This document shows, piece by piece, positions 31,678-40,212 of a stretch of 40,427 nucleotides of DNA. The DNA is from Acidobacteriaceae bacterium (GTDB lineage Bacteria; Acidobacteriota; Terriglobia; Terriglobales; Acidobacteriaceae): positions 5,690-46,116 of the forward strand of contig PKUV01000115.1 of the NCBI GenBank assembly GCA_003131315.1. The letters are read 5' to 3'. The translations under genes and the position numbers were made by a program. The notes under the pieces were generated by a model. The model was not told where the DNA came from, ran no database searches, and was given only the letters and a program-made list of their open reading frames with translations. Position 1 is the first letter of the stretch. Each line of letters starts with the position of its first letter.

Positions 31678-33261
31678 TTGTCGCAATCATCCCCTGAGCC
31701 AGCAGCCGGCGTCGTCCGCACTTCTAACAGCCAGCTTCTCTGTTGCAAGTCCATCGACAAACTGATCTCGGAGTCGGAGAACCCGGAAACCCGGCTCAGC
31801 AAAACGCTCGGCCCGTGGTCGCTTACAGCGCTCGGCATCGGCGCCATCATCGGTTCGGGAATCTTCGTGCTTACGGGAACGGCAGCGGCCGGAGAATATT
31901 TCCAGGCGCCTTCCCTCCTGCATGCGCAGGCGCTCGATCTGATTGTGAATTTCCTGCGCACCGGCAGCACGGCCGGAGCGCTCATGCATGGCCGTCCGCC
32001 CGCCGGGCCTTCGATTGCAATTTCGTTTTTGCTGGTGGCGATCGCCTGCAGTTTTGCCGGATTGTGCTACGCCGAGTTGGCGTCGATGATCCCCATTGCG
32101 GGCAGCGCCTACACCTACTCGTACGCGACGCTCGGCGAAATCTTTGCCTGGATCATCGGCTGGGACCTGATTCTCGAATATGTGGTCAGCAACGTGGCGG
32201 TGGCGGTTGGCTTCGCCGGTTATACGAAGGCGCAATTCGCGGCGTTTGGTGTCATCTTGCCGGACAAATGGGCGAGCCCCGTCTGGGCCTCGGGACAGTG
32301 GACGGGCGCTTACTTCAATCTTCCCGGCTTCCTGATCGTTTTCATTCTCACACTGCTGCTGGTGCGCGGAGTGAAGGAATCGGCCGAGACCAACAACATC
32401 ATGGTCGCCATTAAGATCGGCGCGATCCTGACCTTCCTGGTTGTCGGTGGAATGCTGGTGAAGCCCGCGAACTGGACGCCCTTCGCACCTTCTGGCTTTG
32501 CGGGGATCGTGACGGGCGGGGCGATCGTTTTCTTTACCTACATCGGATTCGATTCGGTCTCGACCGCCGCCGAGGAATCCCGCAATCCGCAAAAAGACTT
32601 GCCCTTCGGCATTATCATGTCGCTGATTGTCTGTACTTTGCTGTACGTCGGTGTCGCTTTGGTGCTGCTCGGCATGATGAAGTACACGACCTTCGTTTCC
32701 GGTGAAGCCGCCGAAGCGCCCGTCGCCTACGCGATGAAGTATCTGGGAGTGCACCCGCTCTTCCGGTCTGTGATTGTGATTGGAGCGCTGACGGGGATGA
32801 TCTCTTCGTTGCTTGTGTTTCAGTACGGGCAGGCGCGGATCTGGTACGCCATGTCTCGCGACGGCTTGTTGCCGAAGTTGTTCTCGGCAGTGCATCCGAA
32901 GTATAAGACACCGCACTGGTCCACTTGGATCGCCTGTTTTGCGGTGGGAATCCCCGCCGGGCTCGTGGATATTGGGGATGCGGCCGACCTCGCTAACATT
33001 GGGACGCTGTTTGCCTTCGTGCTGGTTTCGTTGGGGGTCATCTTTCTTCGACGCAGGCAGCCCGATCGCAAGCGTGCGTTCCGCGTGCCCTTTGTGCCGT
33101 GGTTCCCGCTGATCTCAGTGGTTCTGTGCGGCGGACTGATGTTCGGGCTGACGCTCATTACCTGGCTGCGCTTTGTGATCTGGCTGGCGCTGGGGCTGGT
33201 GATCTACATCTTCTACAGCCGCCACCATAGCGAGTTCTGCAAAGAGAAAAAAAACGGGTGA
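31678..33261 (+). CDS. APC-family amino-acid permease (cationic amino-acid transporter type)
   Basis: 527 aa, 12 or more hydrophobic helices. The N-terminal signature TLGPWSLTALGIGAIIGSGI followed by FVLTG is the conserved helix 1 motif of the CAT/YfnA group, and SFLLVAIACSFAGLCYAELA and GFDSVSTAAEESRNPQKDLP are also diagnostic. It imports amino acids, probably by proton symport, across the inner membrane. The start is TTG 31678, with GAGGAG (31661-31666) 11 nt upstream; no ATG lies close enough to be an alternative. An extended loop between helices 1 and 2 (about 65-110) is typical of this subgroup. A 25-bp hairpin follows the stop. Confidence 0.9.
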   Translation: MSQSSPEPAAGVVRTSNSQLLCCKSIDKLISESENPETRLSKTLGPWSLTALGIGAIIGSGIFVLTGTAAAGEYFQAPSLLHAQALDLIVNFLRTGSTAGALMHGRPPAGPSIAISFLLVAIACSFAGLCYAELASMIPIAGSAYTYSYATLGEIFAWIIGWDLILEYVVSNVAVAVGFAGYTKAQFAAFGVILPDKWASPVWASGQWTGAYFNLPGFLIVFILTLLLVRGVKESAETNNIMVAIKIGAILTFLVVGGMLVKPANWTPFAPSGFAGIVTGGAIVFFTYIGFDSVSTAAEESRNPQKDLPFGIIMSLIVCTLLYVGVALVLLGMMKYTTFVSGEAAEAPVAYAMKYLGVHPLFRSVIVIGALTGMISSLLVFQYGQARIWYAMSRDGLLPKLFSAVHPKYKTPHWSTWIACFAVGIPAGLVDIGDAADLANIGTLFAFVLVSLGVIFLRRRQPDRKRAFRVPFVPWFPLISVVLCGGLMFGLTLITWLRFVIWLALGLVIYIFYSRHHSEFCKEKKNG

Positions 33262-33264
33262 TCG

Positions 33265-33331
33265 GGTGATCGGGCCATCGGGTGATCTGGATTCTGATTT
33301 TGAACTCAGATCACCCGATGGCCCGATCACC
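33265..33331. repeat. Perfect 25-bp hairpin built of GATCGGG words
   Basis: The left arm 33265-33289 (begins GGTGATCGGGCCATCGGG) pairs perfectly with the right arm 33307-33331 around a 17-nt loop containing GATTTTGA. Further GATCGGG/CCCGATC words flank it (33256-33264, 33333-33360). It follows the permease stop by three nt and could terminate or stabilise the transcript. Confidence 0.85.
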
Positions 33332-33375
33332 AGATGACCCGATCTTCACATCACCCGATCCTTTAGAATCGTTGC

Positions 33376-34386
33376 ATGCCTTCGGAGCCCTCCCGCTTCG
33401 TCCTCTCGCTCCCCAAGGCCGAGCTCCATCTGCATCTCGAAGGCTCAATCGAGCCATCCACGCTGCTGGAACTGCGTCGACGTCACGGGATGGGCGGGGC
33501 CTCGCTCGCCGAAGTCGACCAACTCTACAACTACAAAGACTTCACGGGTTTCCTCACGGCTTTCAAGGATGTGACGGGACACTTGCGCACTCCCGAAGAC
33601 TACGAGCTGATTACTTGCCGGCTGATGGAGCGCCTGAAATCGCAGAACGTTCTGCATGCGGAGGTTATAGTTTCGGCCGGCGTCTGCCTTTGGCGCAAAC
33701 AGGATTTCGCCGCGATTTTCGAGGGGCTAGAACGTGGCCGCGAGCGCGGCGAGAAAGACTTCGGCATTTCGCTGTTGTGGATATTCGATGCCGTCCGGCA
33801 GTTCGGCGCCGACAAAGCGCAGAGCGTGCTTGATCTCGCCATCCATTTTCGCGAGCGCAACGTGGTTGGCTTCGGCATTGGCGGCGACGAGCGCGCGGGC
33901 CCGCCGGAGTGGTTCACGGCGGTTTACGCTCGCGCCGCGGAGCACGGTCTTCATCTCACGGCTCACGCCGGTGAAAAAGCCGGGCCGGAGTCCATCTGGG
34001 GCGCGCTGAACCTCAAAGCGGAACGCATCGGCCACGGCCTTACCGCCGGGCAGGATCCGGAATTGATCGAAGAGTTGGCCGGGAGCCAGGTTCCGATTGA
34101 AATCTGCGTGACCAGCAATCTGCGGACGGGCTGCTGCACCGAACTCGCGCAACATCCGGTGCGCCGCTACTTCGACCAGGGCCTGATGCTGACCCTCAAC
34201 ACCGACGATCCCGCCATGTTTCGTACCTCGCTGGTCGAAGAGTACTGTCTGGTTCAGGAGACGTTCGGCTTCACCGACGAACACCTGCGAGAATTGGCGC
34301 GCAATTCCTTCGAGGCGTCCTTCCTGCCGCCAGAAAAGAAAATAGAATTTCTGAATCTGTTTGACTCCGCGGCCCTGCGGTCGTGA
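33376..34386 (+). CDS. add: Adenosine deaminase family enzyme
   Basis: 336 aa. All metal and catalytic motifs are visible: KAELHLHLEGS (zinc His18 and His20), LTAHAGEKAGP (zinc His and catalytic Glu), RIGHGLTA (catalytic His) and TLNTDDPAMF (zinc Asp). These enzymes deaminate adenosine to inosine; related members act on 6-amino-6-deoxyfutalosine or adenine, so the exact purine substrate is uncertain, and the symbol is used in the family sense. Cytosolic, single gene. It is preceded by the GATCGGG repeat hairpin and followed by word-like TTCGC repeats. Confidence 0.9.
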   Translation: MPSEPSRFVLSLPKAELHLHLEGSIEPSTLLELRRRHGMGGASLAEVDQLYNYKDFTGFLTAFKDVTGHLRTPEDYELITCRLMERLKSQNVLHAEVIVSAGVCLWRKQDFAAIFEGLERGRERGEKDFGISLLWIFDAVRQFGADKAQSVLDLAIHFRERNVVGFGIGGDERAGPPEWFTAVYARAAEHGLHLTAHAGEKAGPESIWGALNLKAERIGHGLTAGQDPELIEELAGSQVPIEICVTSNLRTGCCTELAQHPVRRYFDQGLMLTLNTDDPAMFRTSLVEEYCLVQETFGFTDEHLRELARNSFEASFLPPEKKIEFLNLFDSAALRS

Positions 34387-34389
34387 GGC

Positions 34390-34440
34390 GCGTCGTTCGC
34401 TGGTCGCTGTTCGCTATTCGTCGTTCGCTCTTCGCTTCCC
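34390..34440. repeat. Word-like TTCGCT repeats before the carboxyltransferase gene
   Basis: TTCGCT recurs several times with changes (GTTCGCTGGTCGCTGTTCGC and on), ending near 34437. Non-coding; same class as 21555-21620. Confidence 0.6.
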
Positions 34441-34482
34441 AAAAGCCGAGAGCCGATCAGCGAAACGCGATCCTCCCTCGCC

Positions 34483-34488
34483 TATAAT
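34483..34488 (+). promoter_or_regulatory. -10 box TATAAT for the carboxyltransferase gene (leaderless)
   Basis: A perfect TATAAT ends eight nt before ATG 34497, so transcription should start one or two bases before the ATG. No ribosome binding site is present. No good -35 is visible at 16-18 nt. Confidence 0.65.
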
Positions 34489-34496
34489 GTCTGCCT

Positions 34497-36047
<1,551 letters not shown>

Positions 36048-36095
36048 ATAGCTCTCAGCTCTCAGCCGTCAGTAGAAGCGACTTGACCGGAGCGA

Positions 36096-36112
36096 CTGGG
36101 GTACCCCCCACC
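36096..36112 (+). repeat. 17-bp direct repeat, left copy
   Basis: CTGGGGTACCCCCCACC. It recurs as CTGGGGTACCCGCCACC at 38688-38704 (one mismatch, same orientation), so the two copies flank the XRE/ImmA operon. Confidence 0.65.
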
Positions 36113-36123
36113 CCCCCCTATTT

Positions 36124-36264
36124 TATTAAAATCCTCATTTTAAAGGAGTTAATGCAAAATATTCATAACAAAGGAGTTACCGGCCTCTTTTTCGGACTTA
36201 GTCTTTAGAATCAAGGAGTTGGACTTACTAAGTCGCGCAAAATATAGATTTCAAAGAACTTACG
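36124..36264 (+). repeat. A+T-rich degenerate unit repeated four times
   Basis: Units of about 28 nt with the pattern AAAAT-N8-9-AAAGGAGTTA occur at 36124-36151 and 36153-36180, and in weaker form at 36200-36222 and 36236-36264 (ending AAAGAACTTAC). Each looks like an A-rich box followed by an SD-like AAGGAGTT, but no proper gene follows; an 18-codon frame from ATG 36152 is the only candidate. Confidence 0.6.
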
Positions 36265-36321
36265 TAGAAATCGGCGCGGCCGCACTGGACTGCAACCTAA
36301 GTTCTATTATAGCTCTTATTG

Positions 36322-36747
36322 TCAAGCGTCTTGGCGTTCCAATTCGTCAAATACTTCGTCTGCCGGGCGGCCTGCGCCTTTTCGAGCTTGCGCAAGGCCG
36401 CGGCGAATGCTCGCCACTACCTCGAAGCGGACTTTTTCTTTGCGCTGAAGATACTCGACAATTTCGAACAGGTTGCGGGCCTGCGGGTTGCCGGAGGGGC
36501 TCAGCATCCGCATCAGGCTCTTGGCAGAGTGGTGCGTGGCTTCTGCGAGTTTGGCAAAACCGATGGTGGCGTTAATGTAATCGCGCAGCACAGCCTTGCC
36601 GGTTTCGATGTCTCCAAGGACAAAGCATTCGACACTTTCGCGCAAAAGTTCCTTGCGGAACGCAGCGTCGCGCTTTACGCGGGCTTGTATGGTTTCTTTG
36701 AAACTGCGGGTTAAGGGCATGGGTAGTGTCGGTTTGGAGTAGATCAT
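36322..36747 (-). CDS. Small HTH protein, addiction-module antidote (HigA/HI1420)-like
   Basis: 141 aa. Residues about 55-110 (LRDYINATIGFAKLAEATHH, SAKSLMRMLSPSGNPQARNL) follow the helix-turn-helix of HigA-like probable addiction module antidotes (GFxxLAxxTGxxxxSLxRxLSxxGNP). The C-terminal tail GAGRPADEVFDELERQDA is acidic. It is the third gene of the operon: its ATG overlaps the stop of the XRE/ImmA gene (ATGA at 36744-36747). No toxin follows; its stop meets the A+T-rich repeat region, so it may regulate the operon or act as antidote for an upstream gene product. Confidence 0.72.
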   Translation of the reverse strand: MIYSKPTLPMPLTRSFKETIQARVKRDAAFRKELLRESVECFVLGDIETGKAVLRDYINATIGFAKLAEATHHSAKSLMRMLSPSGNPQARNLFEIVEYLQRKEKVRFEVVASIRRGLAQARKGAGRPADEVFDELERQDA

Positions 36748-37883
36748 CGGGGGAAGGGAATTGGCTCGACTTTATTGGGGCTGGAGGGCGAAACGACAAC
36801 TCCAGTAATTTCCTTGAACGTGTCAGCATTGAAGTGAAGTTGCTTGCACAACGCCTCAACTGTCAATTCGATTCTAGTTCCCAGCGAGTTCAGTGCCGTG
36901 GCAAGGACCTCTGGTTCTTGGAAAGAGGGTTCCTCGGGTTCACCATGAGTGGGCCATCCTTTCCAAGCCATGTGCTTACACGCCTTTCGATATTCAACGG
37001 CTCCGAGCAGCCCTAGCTCGTATGCCCGTCTGACAATGGCCGATGCGCTAGCACGCCAACGTCGCTTTAGCGCGAAAATATGCGGCCACGAGAAAGATGC
37101 GACTCGAAAATCACGGGCGAATGCTTTGCGCGGCAACAAGAACGCACTAGCGAATCTATTGGCCGCCATTTCGGTCTCTACACTTCCGGTGTGGATGCCG
37201 GGATGCATCACGAGATGCCCGCATTCGTGGGCGATGTCAAAATTCCAGCGCGATGTGCTCCGAATAGTCTGATTCAAGAAGATAATAGCCGTTGGGCCGC
37301 AACGCGAGAAAGCGTCCACCTTTTTTGATTCAGCCAGATGAGGCACAACGATCACGCCAGCATGTTCCATGGCGCGGCAAATCTGCATGAGTGGACTATC
37401 AAGAGAGAGCTTCCAATGCGTGCGGCATTGTTCGGCGGCGGCTTCGATTTCTTCAGCGCTGGAAACCGAAGCTGGTATATGTGGAATGTCTTGAGCAGGG
37501 AAACGAAACAGTAATTTTAGTTGGGCAATTACCATGCCGATCAGCGTTGCATGTGCTCGAATCTTGTTCTTCGTCCGCTCAGGAGTGGAGCGTCTATGCC
37601 TAAAGCTGCATTGTTCCTCGCGGAACACGTCTTCGATTTCACCATAAAAGAACTCAGGCTCGAATCCGAGGACGGAGCCGAACGCTTCAACGAGATCGCG
37701 AGAGGGATTCTTCTTGCCTGCTTCGCACAAAGACACCAATGCAGTGGAGGCCGATACCGCTTCACTAACTTCCTTCTGTGTCAGACCTTTAAATTCTCGC
37801 GCAACCTGTAGTCGCTCTCCCCAAAAAACATCCCGTGCTCGTGCTTCCCAAAGTGATCCGCTATACGCCAGCGTTTCGGTCAT
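36744..37883 (-). CDS. XRE-family regulator fused to ImmA/IrrE metallopeptidase
   Basis: 379 aa. An N-terminal XRE helix-turn-helix (about 23-77: RLQVAREFKGLTQKEVSEAV, then SASTALVSLCEAGKKNPSRD) is joined to an ImmA/IrrE domain with the zinc motif H219-E-C-G-H223 (FDIAHECGHLVMHPG) and the following MAANRFASAFLLPRKAF. ImmA relatives cleave phage repressors or regulators (ICEBs1 ImmR, Deinococcus DdrO) on stress, so this is a predicted protease-regulator. It is translationally coupled on both sides (ATGA overlaps at 37880-37883 and 36744-36747). Codon use is more A+T-rich than in housekeeping neighbours. Confidence 0.9.
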   Translation of the reverse strand: MTETLAYSGSLWEARARDVFWGERLQVAREFKGLTQKEVSEAVSASTALVSLCEAGKKNPSRDLVEAFGSVLGFEPEFFYGEIEDVFREEQCSFRHRRSTPERTKNKIRAHATLIGMVIAQLKLLFRFPAQDIPHIPASVSSAEEIEAAAEQCRTHWKLSLDSPLMQICRAMEHAGVIVVPHLAESKKVDAFSRCGPTAIIFLNQTIRSTSRWNFDIAHECGHLVMHPGIHTGSVETEMAANRFASAFLLPRKAFARDFRVASFSWPHIFALKRRWRASASAIVRRAYELGLLGAVEYRKACKHMAWKGWPTHGEPEEPSFQEPEVLATALNSLGTRIELTVEALCKQLHFNADTFKEITGVVVSPSSPNKVEPIPFPR

Positions 37884-38497
37884 TGCGTCTTCTTTTTCTT
37901 CTCTTTCTTCTTGTCTTGCTGTTCTTCTTCGGTTTCCAGCGGCTCAAGTTCAACAGGCGCTAGATCAACTGGCTTGGTTTCGATAGGAACAACATTGCTG
38001 GGGGCGGTGCCAAATGGGACGAGATGGACGCCGACTGCTTCCCCTGCTTCATCCAATTCCACAAGTTTGACAGTGGATACCTGACCTTCACGATCTGTCT
38101 CAATGGCAAGCCTCAGAATCTTGTCTAACGGGCGCAGTCCCTCGAATAGTTGACGCTGTTGTAATTCCCCGTAGGTTGTAATGAGATAGTTGTCTGGGGG
38201 ATCATCGGGGGCCCCCTTATAAAACCTGATTGGAATGCCGTCAATTGCGAAGGTGAAACGAAGTTTGGGCGCTTCTGCCACAAGACTCAACCAGAGTTGC
38301 TTCTTTGACAGTTCCCTTATCGTGAAACACGACCGTACATAAACCCGGCAACCGTGAGACCATTCATTGTCCCCGTTGAGTGGGTCGTACAGAGCCAACG
38401 TGTTCTTGCGCACGTCACGCAGAGCGCTAGCAATTACCGATAGACGCTCATCTGTCAGGGATGGATACTTATCGTAAGGCTTAAAATCGTCGTCCAT
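37880..38497 (-). CDS. Unknown 205-aa protein, first gene of the XRE/ImmA operon
   Basis: 205 aa, no family recognised. An alpha/beta N-terminal part (about 1-150) contains GCRVYVRSCFTIRELSKKQL and FAIDGIPIRFYKGAPDDPPD then NYL. A tail rich in Pro, Glu and Val (APVELEPLETEEEQQDKKK) ends in a Lys run. No signal peptide, membrane helix or catalytic motif. It is the first gene and overlaps the XRE/ImmA gene by ATGA. The promoter TTGCGC-N17-TATACT ends seven nt before its ATG, with no ribosome binding site. It may be a substrate or partner of the ImmA protease; that is inference from coupling only. Confidence 0.7.
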   Translation of the reverse strand: MDDDFKPYDKYPSLTDERLSVIASALRDVRKNTLALYDPLNGDNEWSHGCRVYVRSCFTIRELSKKQLWLSLVAEAPKLRFTFAIDGIPIRFYKGAPDDPPDNYLITTYGELQQRQLFEGLRPLDKILRLAIETDREGQVSTVKLVELDEAGEAVGVHLVPFGTAPSNVVPIETKPVDLAPVELEPLETEEEQQDKKKEKKKKTQ

Positions 38498-38504
38498 GCG
38501 AATG

Positions 38505-38533
38505 AGTATACACAGGACTAGATATTAGCGCAA
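38505..38533 (-). promoter_or_regulatory. Promoter of the XRE/ImmA operon (leaderless)
   Basis: On the minus strand, TTGCGC (38528-38533) and TATACT (38505-38510) are spaced by 17 nt. The -10 ends seven nt before ATG 38497, so the start site falls at or next to the ATG. The operator array lies directly upstream of the -35. Confidence 0.65.
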
Positions 38534-38537
38534 GGAA

Positions 38538-38610
38538 ATTTACGGCTTTGTAAATCTTTACTGGGTGATTAAATATTTACACGGTGCGAAATTATTTACA
38601 TGGCTGTAAA
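38538..38610. promoter_or_regulatory. Iteron-like operator array, four TTTAC units
   Basis: TTTAC occurs at 38539, 38557, 38576 and 38595, spacings 18, 19 and 19 bp. The outer two units are full inverted repeats: ATTTAC-GGCTTT-GTAAAT (38538-38555) and TTTACA-TGGC-TGTAAA (38595-38610). The array sits just upstream of the -35 of the XRE/ImmA operon, so it is the likely binding site of that operon's XRE or HTH protein. Confidence 0.7.
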
Positions 38611-38639
38611 GAATTAACCATCTGTTTCCTGACCGCAAG

Positions 38640-38680
38640 TCCCACTCATTCGCAAAAGCGCGAATGGGTGCGGCACCCCG
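38640..38680 (-). repeat. Intergenic hairpin repeat (GGGTGCCCC family), copy C
   Basis: On the minus strand it reads GGGGTGCCGCACCCATTCGC with arms ATTCGC/GCGAAT and loop GCTTTT, ending GAGTGGGAC. It is diverged but recognisable against copies at 15113-15153 and 15341-15382. It sits between the stop of the 109-aa gene and the operator array. Confidence 0.65.
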
Positions 38681-38687
38681 AGGTTAG

Positions 38688-38704
38688 CTGGGGTACCCGC
38701 CACC
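38688..38704 (+). repeat. 17-bp direct repeat, right copy
   Basis: CTGGGGTACCCGCCACC, matching 36096-36112 with one mismatch, same orientation. It lies two nt from the stop of the 109-aa gene. Confidence 0.65.
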
Positions 38705-38705
38705 T

Positions 38706-39035
38706 TCAAAGCTCTTTCAGAAACTTCTCCAATTCCTTAAGCCCGTCGTAAACCTTCCTCGCTGAAGTTGTGAATCTAACATCGCTCCGCCCGTAGGTGG
38801 TGGCGAGGTATCGACGCAACTGATTGAACCCCAATTCAACGACACGGCCCGTTTCGATGAACGCCACGTTGCTTTCATTGAGATTGTTAGCTTGGCAGAA
38901 CGTTCCCCGCGATAAAGGAGTACCGTTCGAAGACTTGAATCTTCTTTCCCGATGAGACTCCAAGAGATTTCCGAGCGTACTCAGCAACAGTTCACGGGTT
39001 TGCTTTACCACCTTCTTGTCGTTGCCCTTAGCCAT
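38706..39035 (-). CDS. XRE-like DNA-binding protein, 109 aa
   Basis: 109 aa. LSRGTFCQANNLNESNVAFI followed by ETGRVVELGF is an XRE-type helix-turn-helix with the typical IETGR ending of helix 3-4. The rest, QLRRYLATTYGRSDVRFTTS and a helical KVYDGLKELEKFLKEL, completes the fold. A basic N-terminus (MAKGNDKKVVKQTRELLL) precedes. Second gene of a two-gene operon: its ribosome binding site GAGGAGG overlaps the stop region of the 58-aa gene. It probably represses its own or the neighbouring operon. Confidence 0.7.
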   Translation of the reverse strand: MAKGNDKKVVKQTRELLLSTLGNLLESHRERRFKSSNGTPLSRGTFCQANNLNESNVAFIETGRVVELGFNQLRRYLATTYGRSDVRFTTSARKVYDGLKELEKFLKEL

Positions 39036-39047
39036 GTACGGCCTCCT

Positions 39048-39224
39048 CTATTTGGGGACGCTGAAAATGGCGATTCGCTTATCGCCAATATTGATAGTCT
39101 CAAGCAACGTGCCTACAAAAATTCGCTTATCCCCTTTTAGGACTGCAAGCCTCCATCCCTTGCCCTTCGTCATCCTGTCACCGCGCTTAGCTTTCTTGCC
39201 CATGATCTGAATCTGATCTGCCAT
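39048..39224 (-). CDS. Small basic protein, 58 aa
   Basis: 58 codons from ATG 39224 to TAG at 39048-39050. It begins MADQIQIMGKKAKRGDRMTK and ends IAIFSVPK; the motif GDKRI occurs twice (GDKRIFVG and GDKRIAIF), suggesting a small beta-rich fold. A very good ribosome binding site GGAGGAA lies about seven nt upstream, so it is almost certainly translated. It ends 12 nt before the XRE-like gene and is cotranscribed with it. A -10-like TAAAAT (complement of 39244-39249) with TTGGCG 15 nt further upstream is a possible promoter. No family recognised. Confidence 0.65.
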   Translation of the reverse strand: MADQIQIMGKKAKRGDRMTKGKGWRLAVLKGDKRIFVGTLLETINIGDKRIAIFSVPK

Positions 39225-39302
39225 TGAGTGTTCCTCCGCGAAGATTTTATTGGGGACCGAACTACGCCAAGGGGAAGGCCGGAATTATCTCACAGACAGT
39301 CG

Positions 39303-39308
39303 TATAAT
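39303..39308 (+). promoter_or_regulatory. -10 box TATAAT in the divergent spacer
   Basis: A perfect TATAAT facing the Gp37/Gp68 gene, giving a leader of about 80 nt with a hairpin GCCCGC/GCGGGC near 39320-39340. No strong -35 seen. Confidence 0.5.
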
Positions 39309-39396
39309 CGGCGGGAAAATGCCCGCTGGCAGGCGGGCTTCGCTGAAACTATCGGCGTACAAATCCTATGGTAATAAATCTTTCTGGGGCTAGACC

Positions 39397-40212
39397 TTGT
39401 CACTGAACTCCCACATCGAATGGACCGACGCAACATGGAACCCCGTCCGGGGCTGCGTCAAGATTAGTCCTGGGTGCAAGCATTGCTATGCCGAGACGTT
39501 TGCGGAGCGGTTTCGCGGGGTTAAGGGGCATCCTTATGAACAGGGGTTTGATCTGCGGCTGGTGCCGGAGAAGCTGACGGAGCCTTTTGGATGGCGGTCT
39601 CCCAAGTTGGTGTTCGTGAATTCGATGAGCGATCTGTTTCAGACGGGAGTGCCGGATGAGTATGCGGAGGCCGTCTCGCGGGTGATGGCTACGGCGAATT
39701 GGCACACCTATCAGGTGCTGACGAAGAGGTCGGAGAGGCTGCTGCAGTTGCTCAAGGGCAGGTTGCGTTTTGCGGCGGAGCAGGAAAATATCTGGTGGGG
39801 CGTCAGCGTTGAGGATCGGAAACATGGTTTGCCCCGAGTGGATCATCTTCGACAGGCGCCTGCGAAAGTCCGATTCCTATCCATCGAGCCGTTGCTGGAA
39901 GACCTCGGCGAAATCAACCTGTCAGGCATTACCTGGGCGATTGTCGGCGGCGAGAGCGGGCCGGGGGCACGTCCGATGAAGCGGGAGTGGGTGGTCTCCA
40001 TTCGGAAGCAGTGCCGGATGCAAGGCGTGCCCTTCTTCTTTAAGCAATGGGGCGGGGTGCGAAAAGCTAAGAACGGCAGATTGCTCGATGGGCGGACTTA
40101 TGATGAGTATCCGGAGCGCGTTCTTAGAGCTGTGCCGGAGAGAGCGGAGTGCCTTGCTTGGGCTGAGGAGTTCGGGAAAGGCTTTCAGGATTGGGCGCTG
40201 GCAGTGGGGTGA
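39397..40212 (+). CDS. Phage Gp37/Gp68 family (DUF5131) protein
   Basis: 271 aa from TTG 39397. IEWTDATWNPVRGCVKISPG followed by CKHCYAE gives the cysteine cluster GCxxxxxGCxxCYA, which resembles an iron-sulfur site of radical-SAM-like proteins. FVNSMSDLF, YQVLTKRSERL, WWGVSVEDR, IEPLLEDLG and VGGESGPGARPM are the other DUF5131 motifs. It is found in phages and bacteria, often beside a three-Cys-motif partner gene (TcmP), which is not visible here but could lie to the right. Its function is unproved. The start codon TTG has GGGG about nine nt upstream. Confidence 0.85.
   Translation: MSLNSHIEWTDATWNPVRGCVKISPGCKHCYAETFAERFRGVKGHPYEQGFDLRLVPEKLTEPFGWRSPKLVFVNSMSDLFQTGVPDEYAEAVSRVMATANWHTYQVLTKRSERLLQLLKGRLRFAAEQENIWWGVSVEDRKHGLPRVDHLRQAPAKVRFLSIEPLLEDLGEINLSGITWAIVGGESGPGARPMKREWVVSIRKQCRMQGVPFFFKQWGGVRKAKNGRLLDGRTYDEYPERVLRAVPERAECLAWAEEFGKGFQDWALAVG

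Noticed and set aside
36152-36208. 18-codon frame after GGAGTTA as a leader peptide
   Set aside because: The SD-like sequence belongs to a repeat unit that occurs elsewhere without a start codon, and no gene lies downstream on that strand.
38538-38610. Reading the TTTAC array as a plasmid replication origin
   Set aside because: No Rep protein, DnaA boxes or partition genes nearby; the position directly upstream of a promoter fits an operator better.
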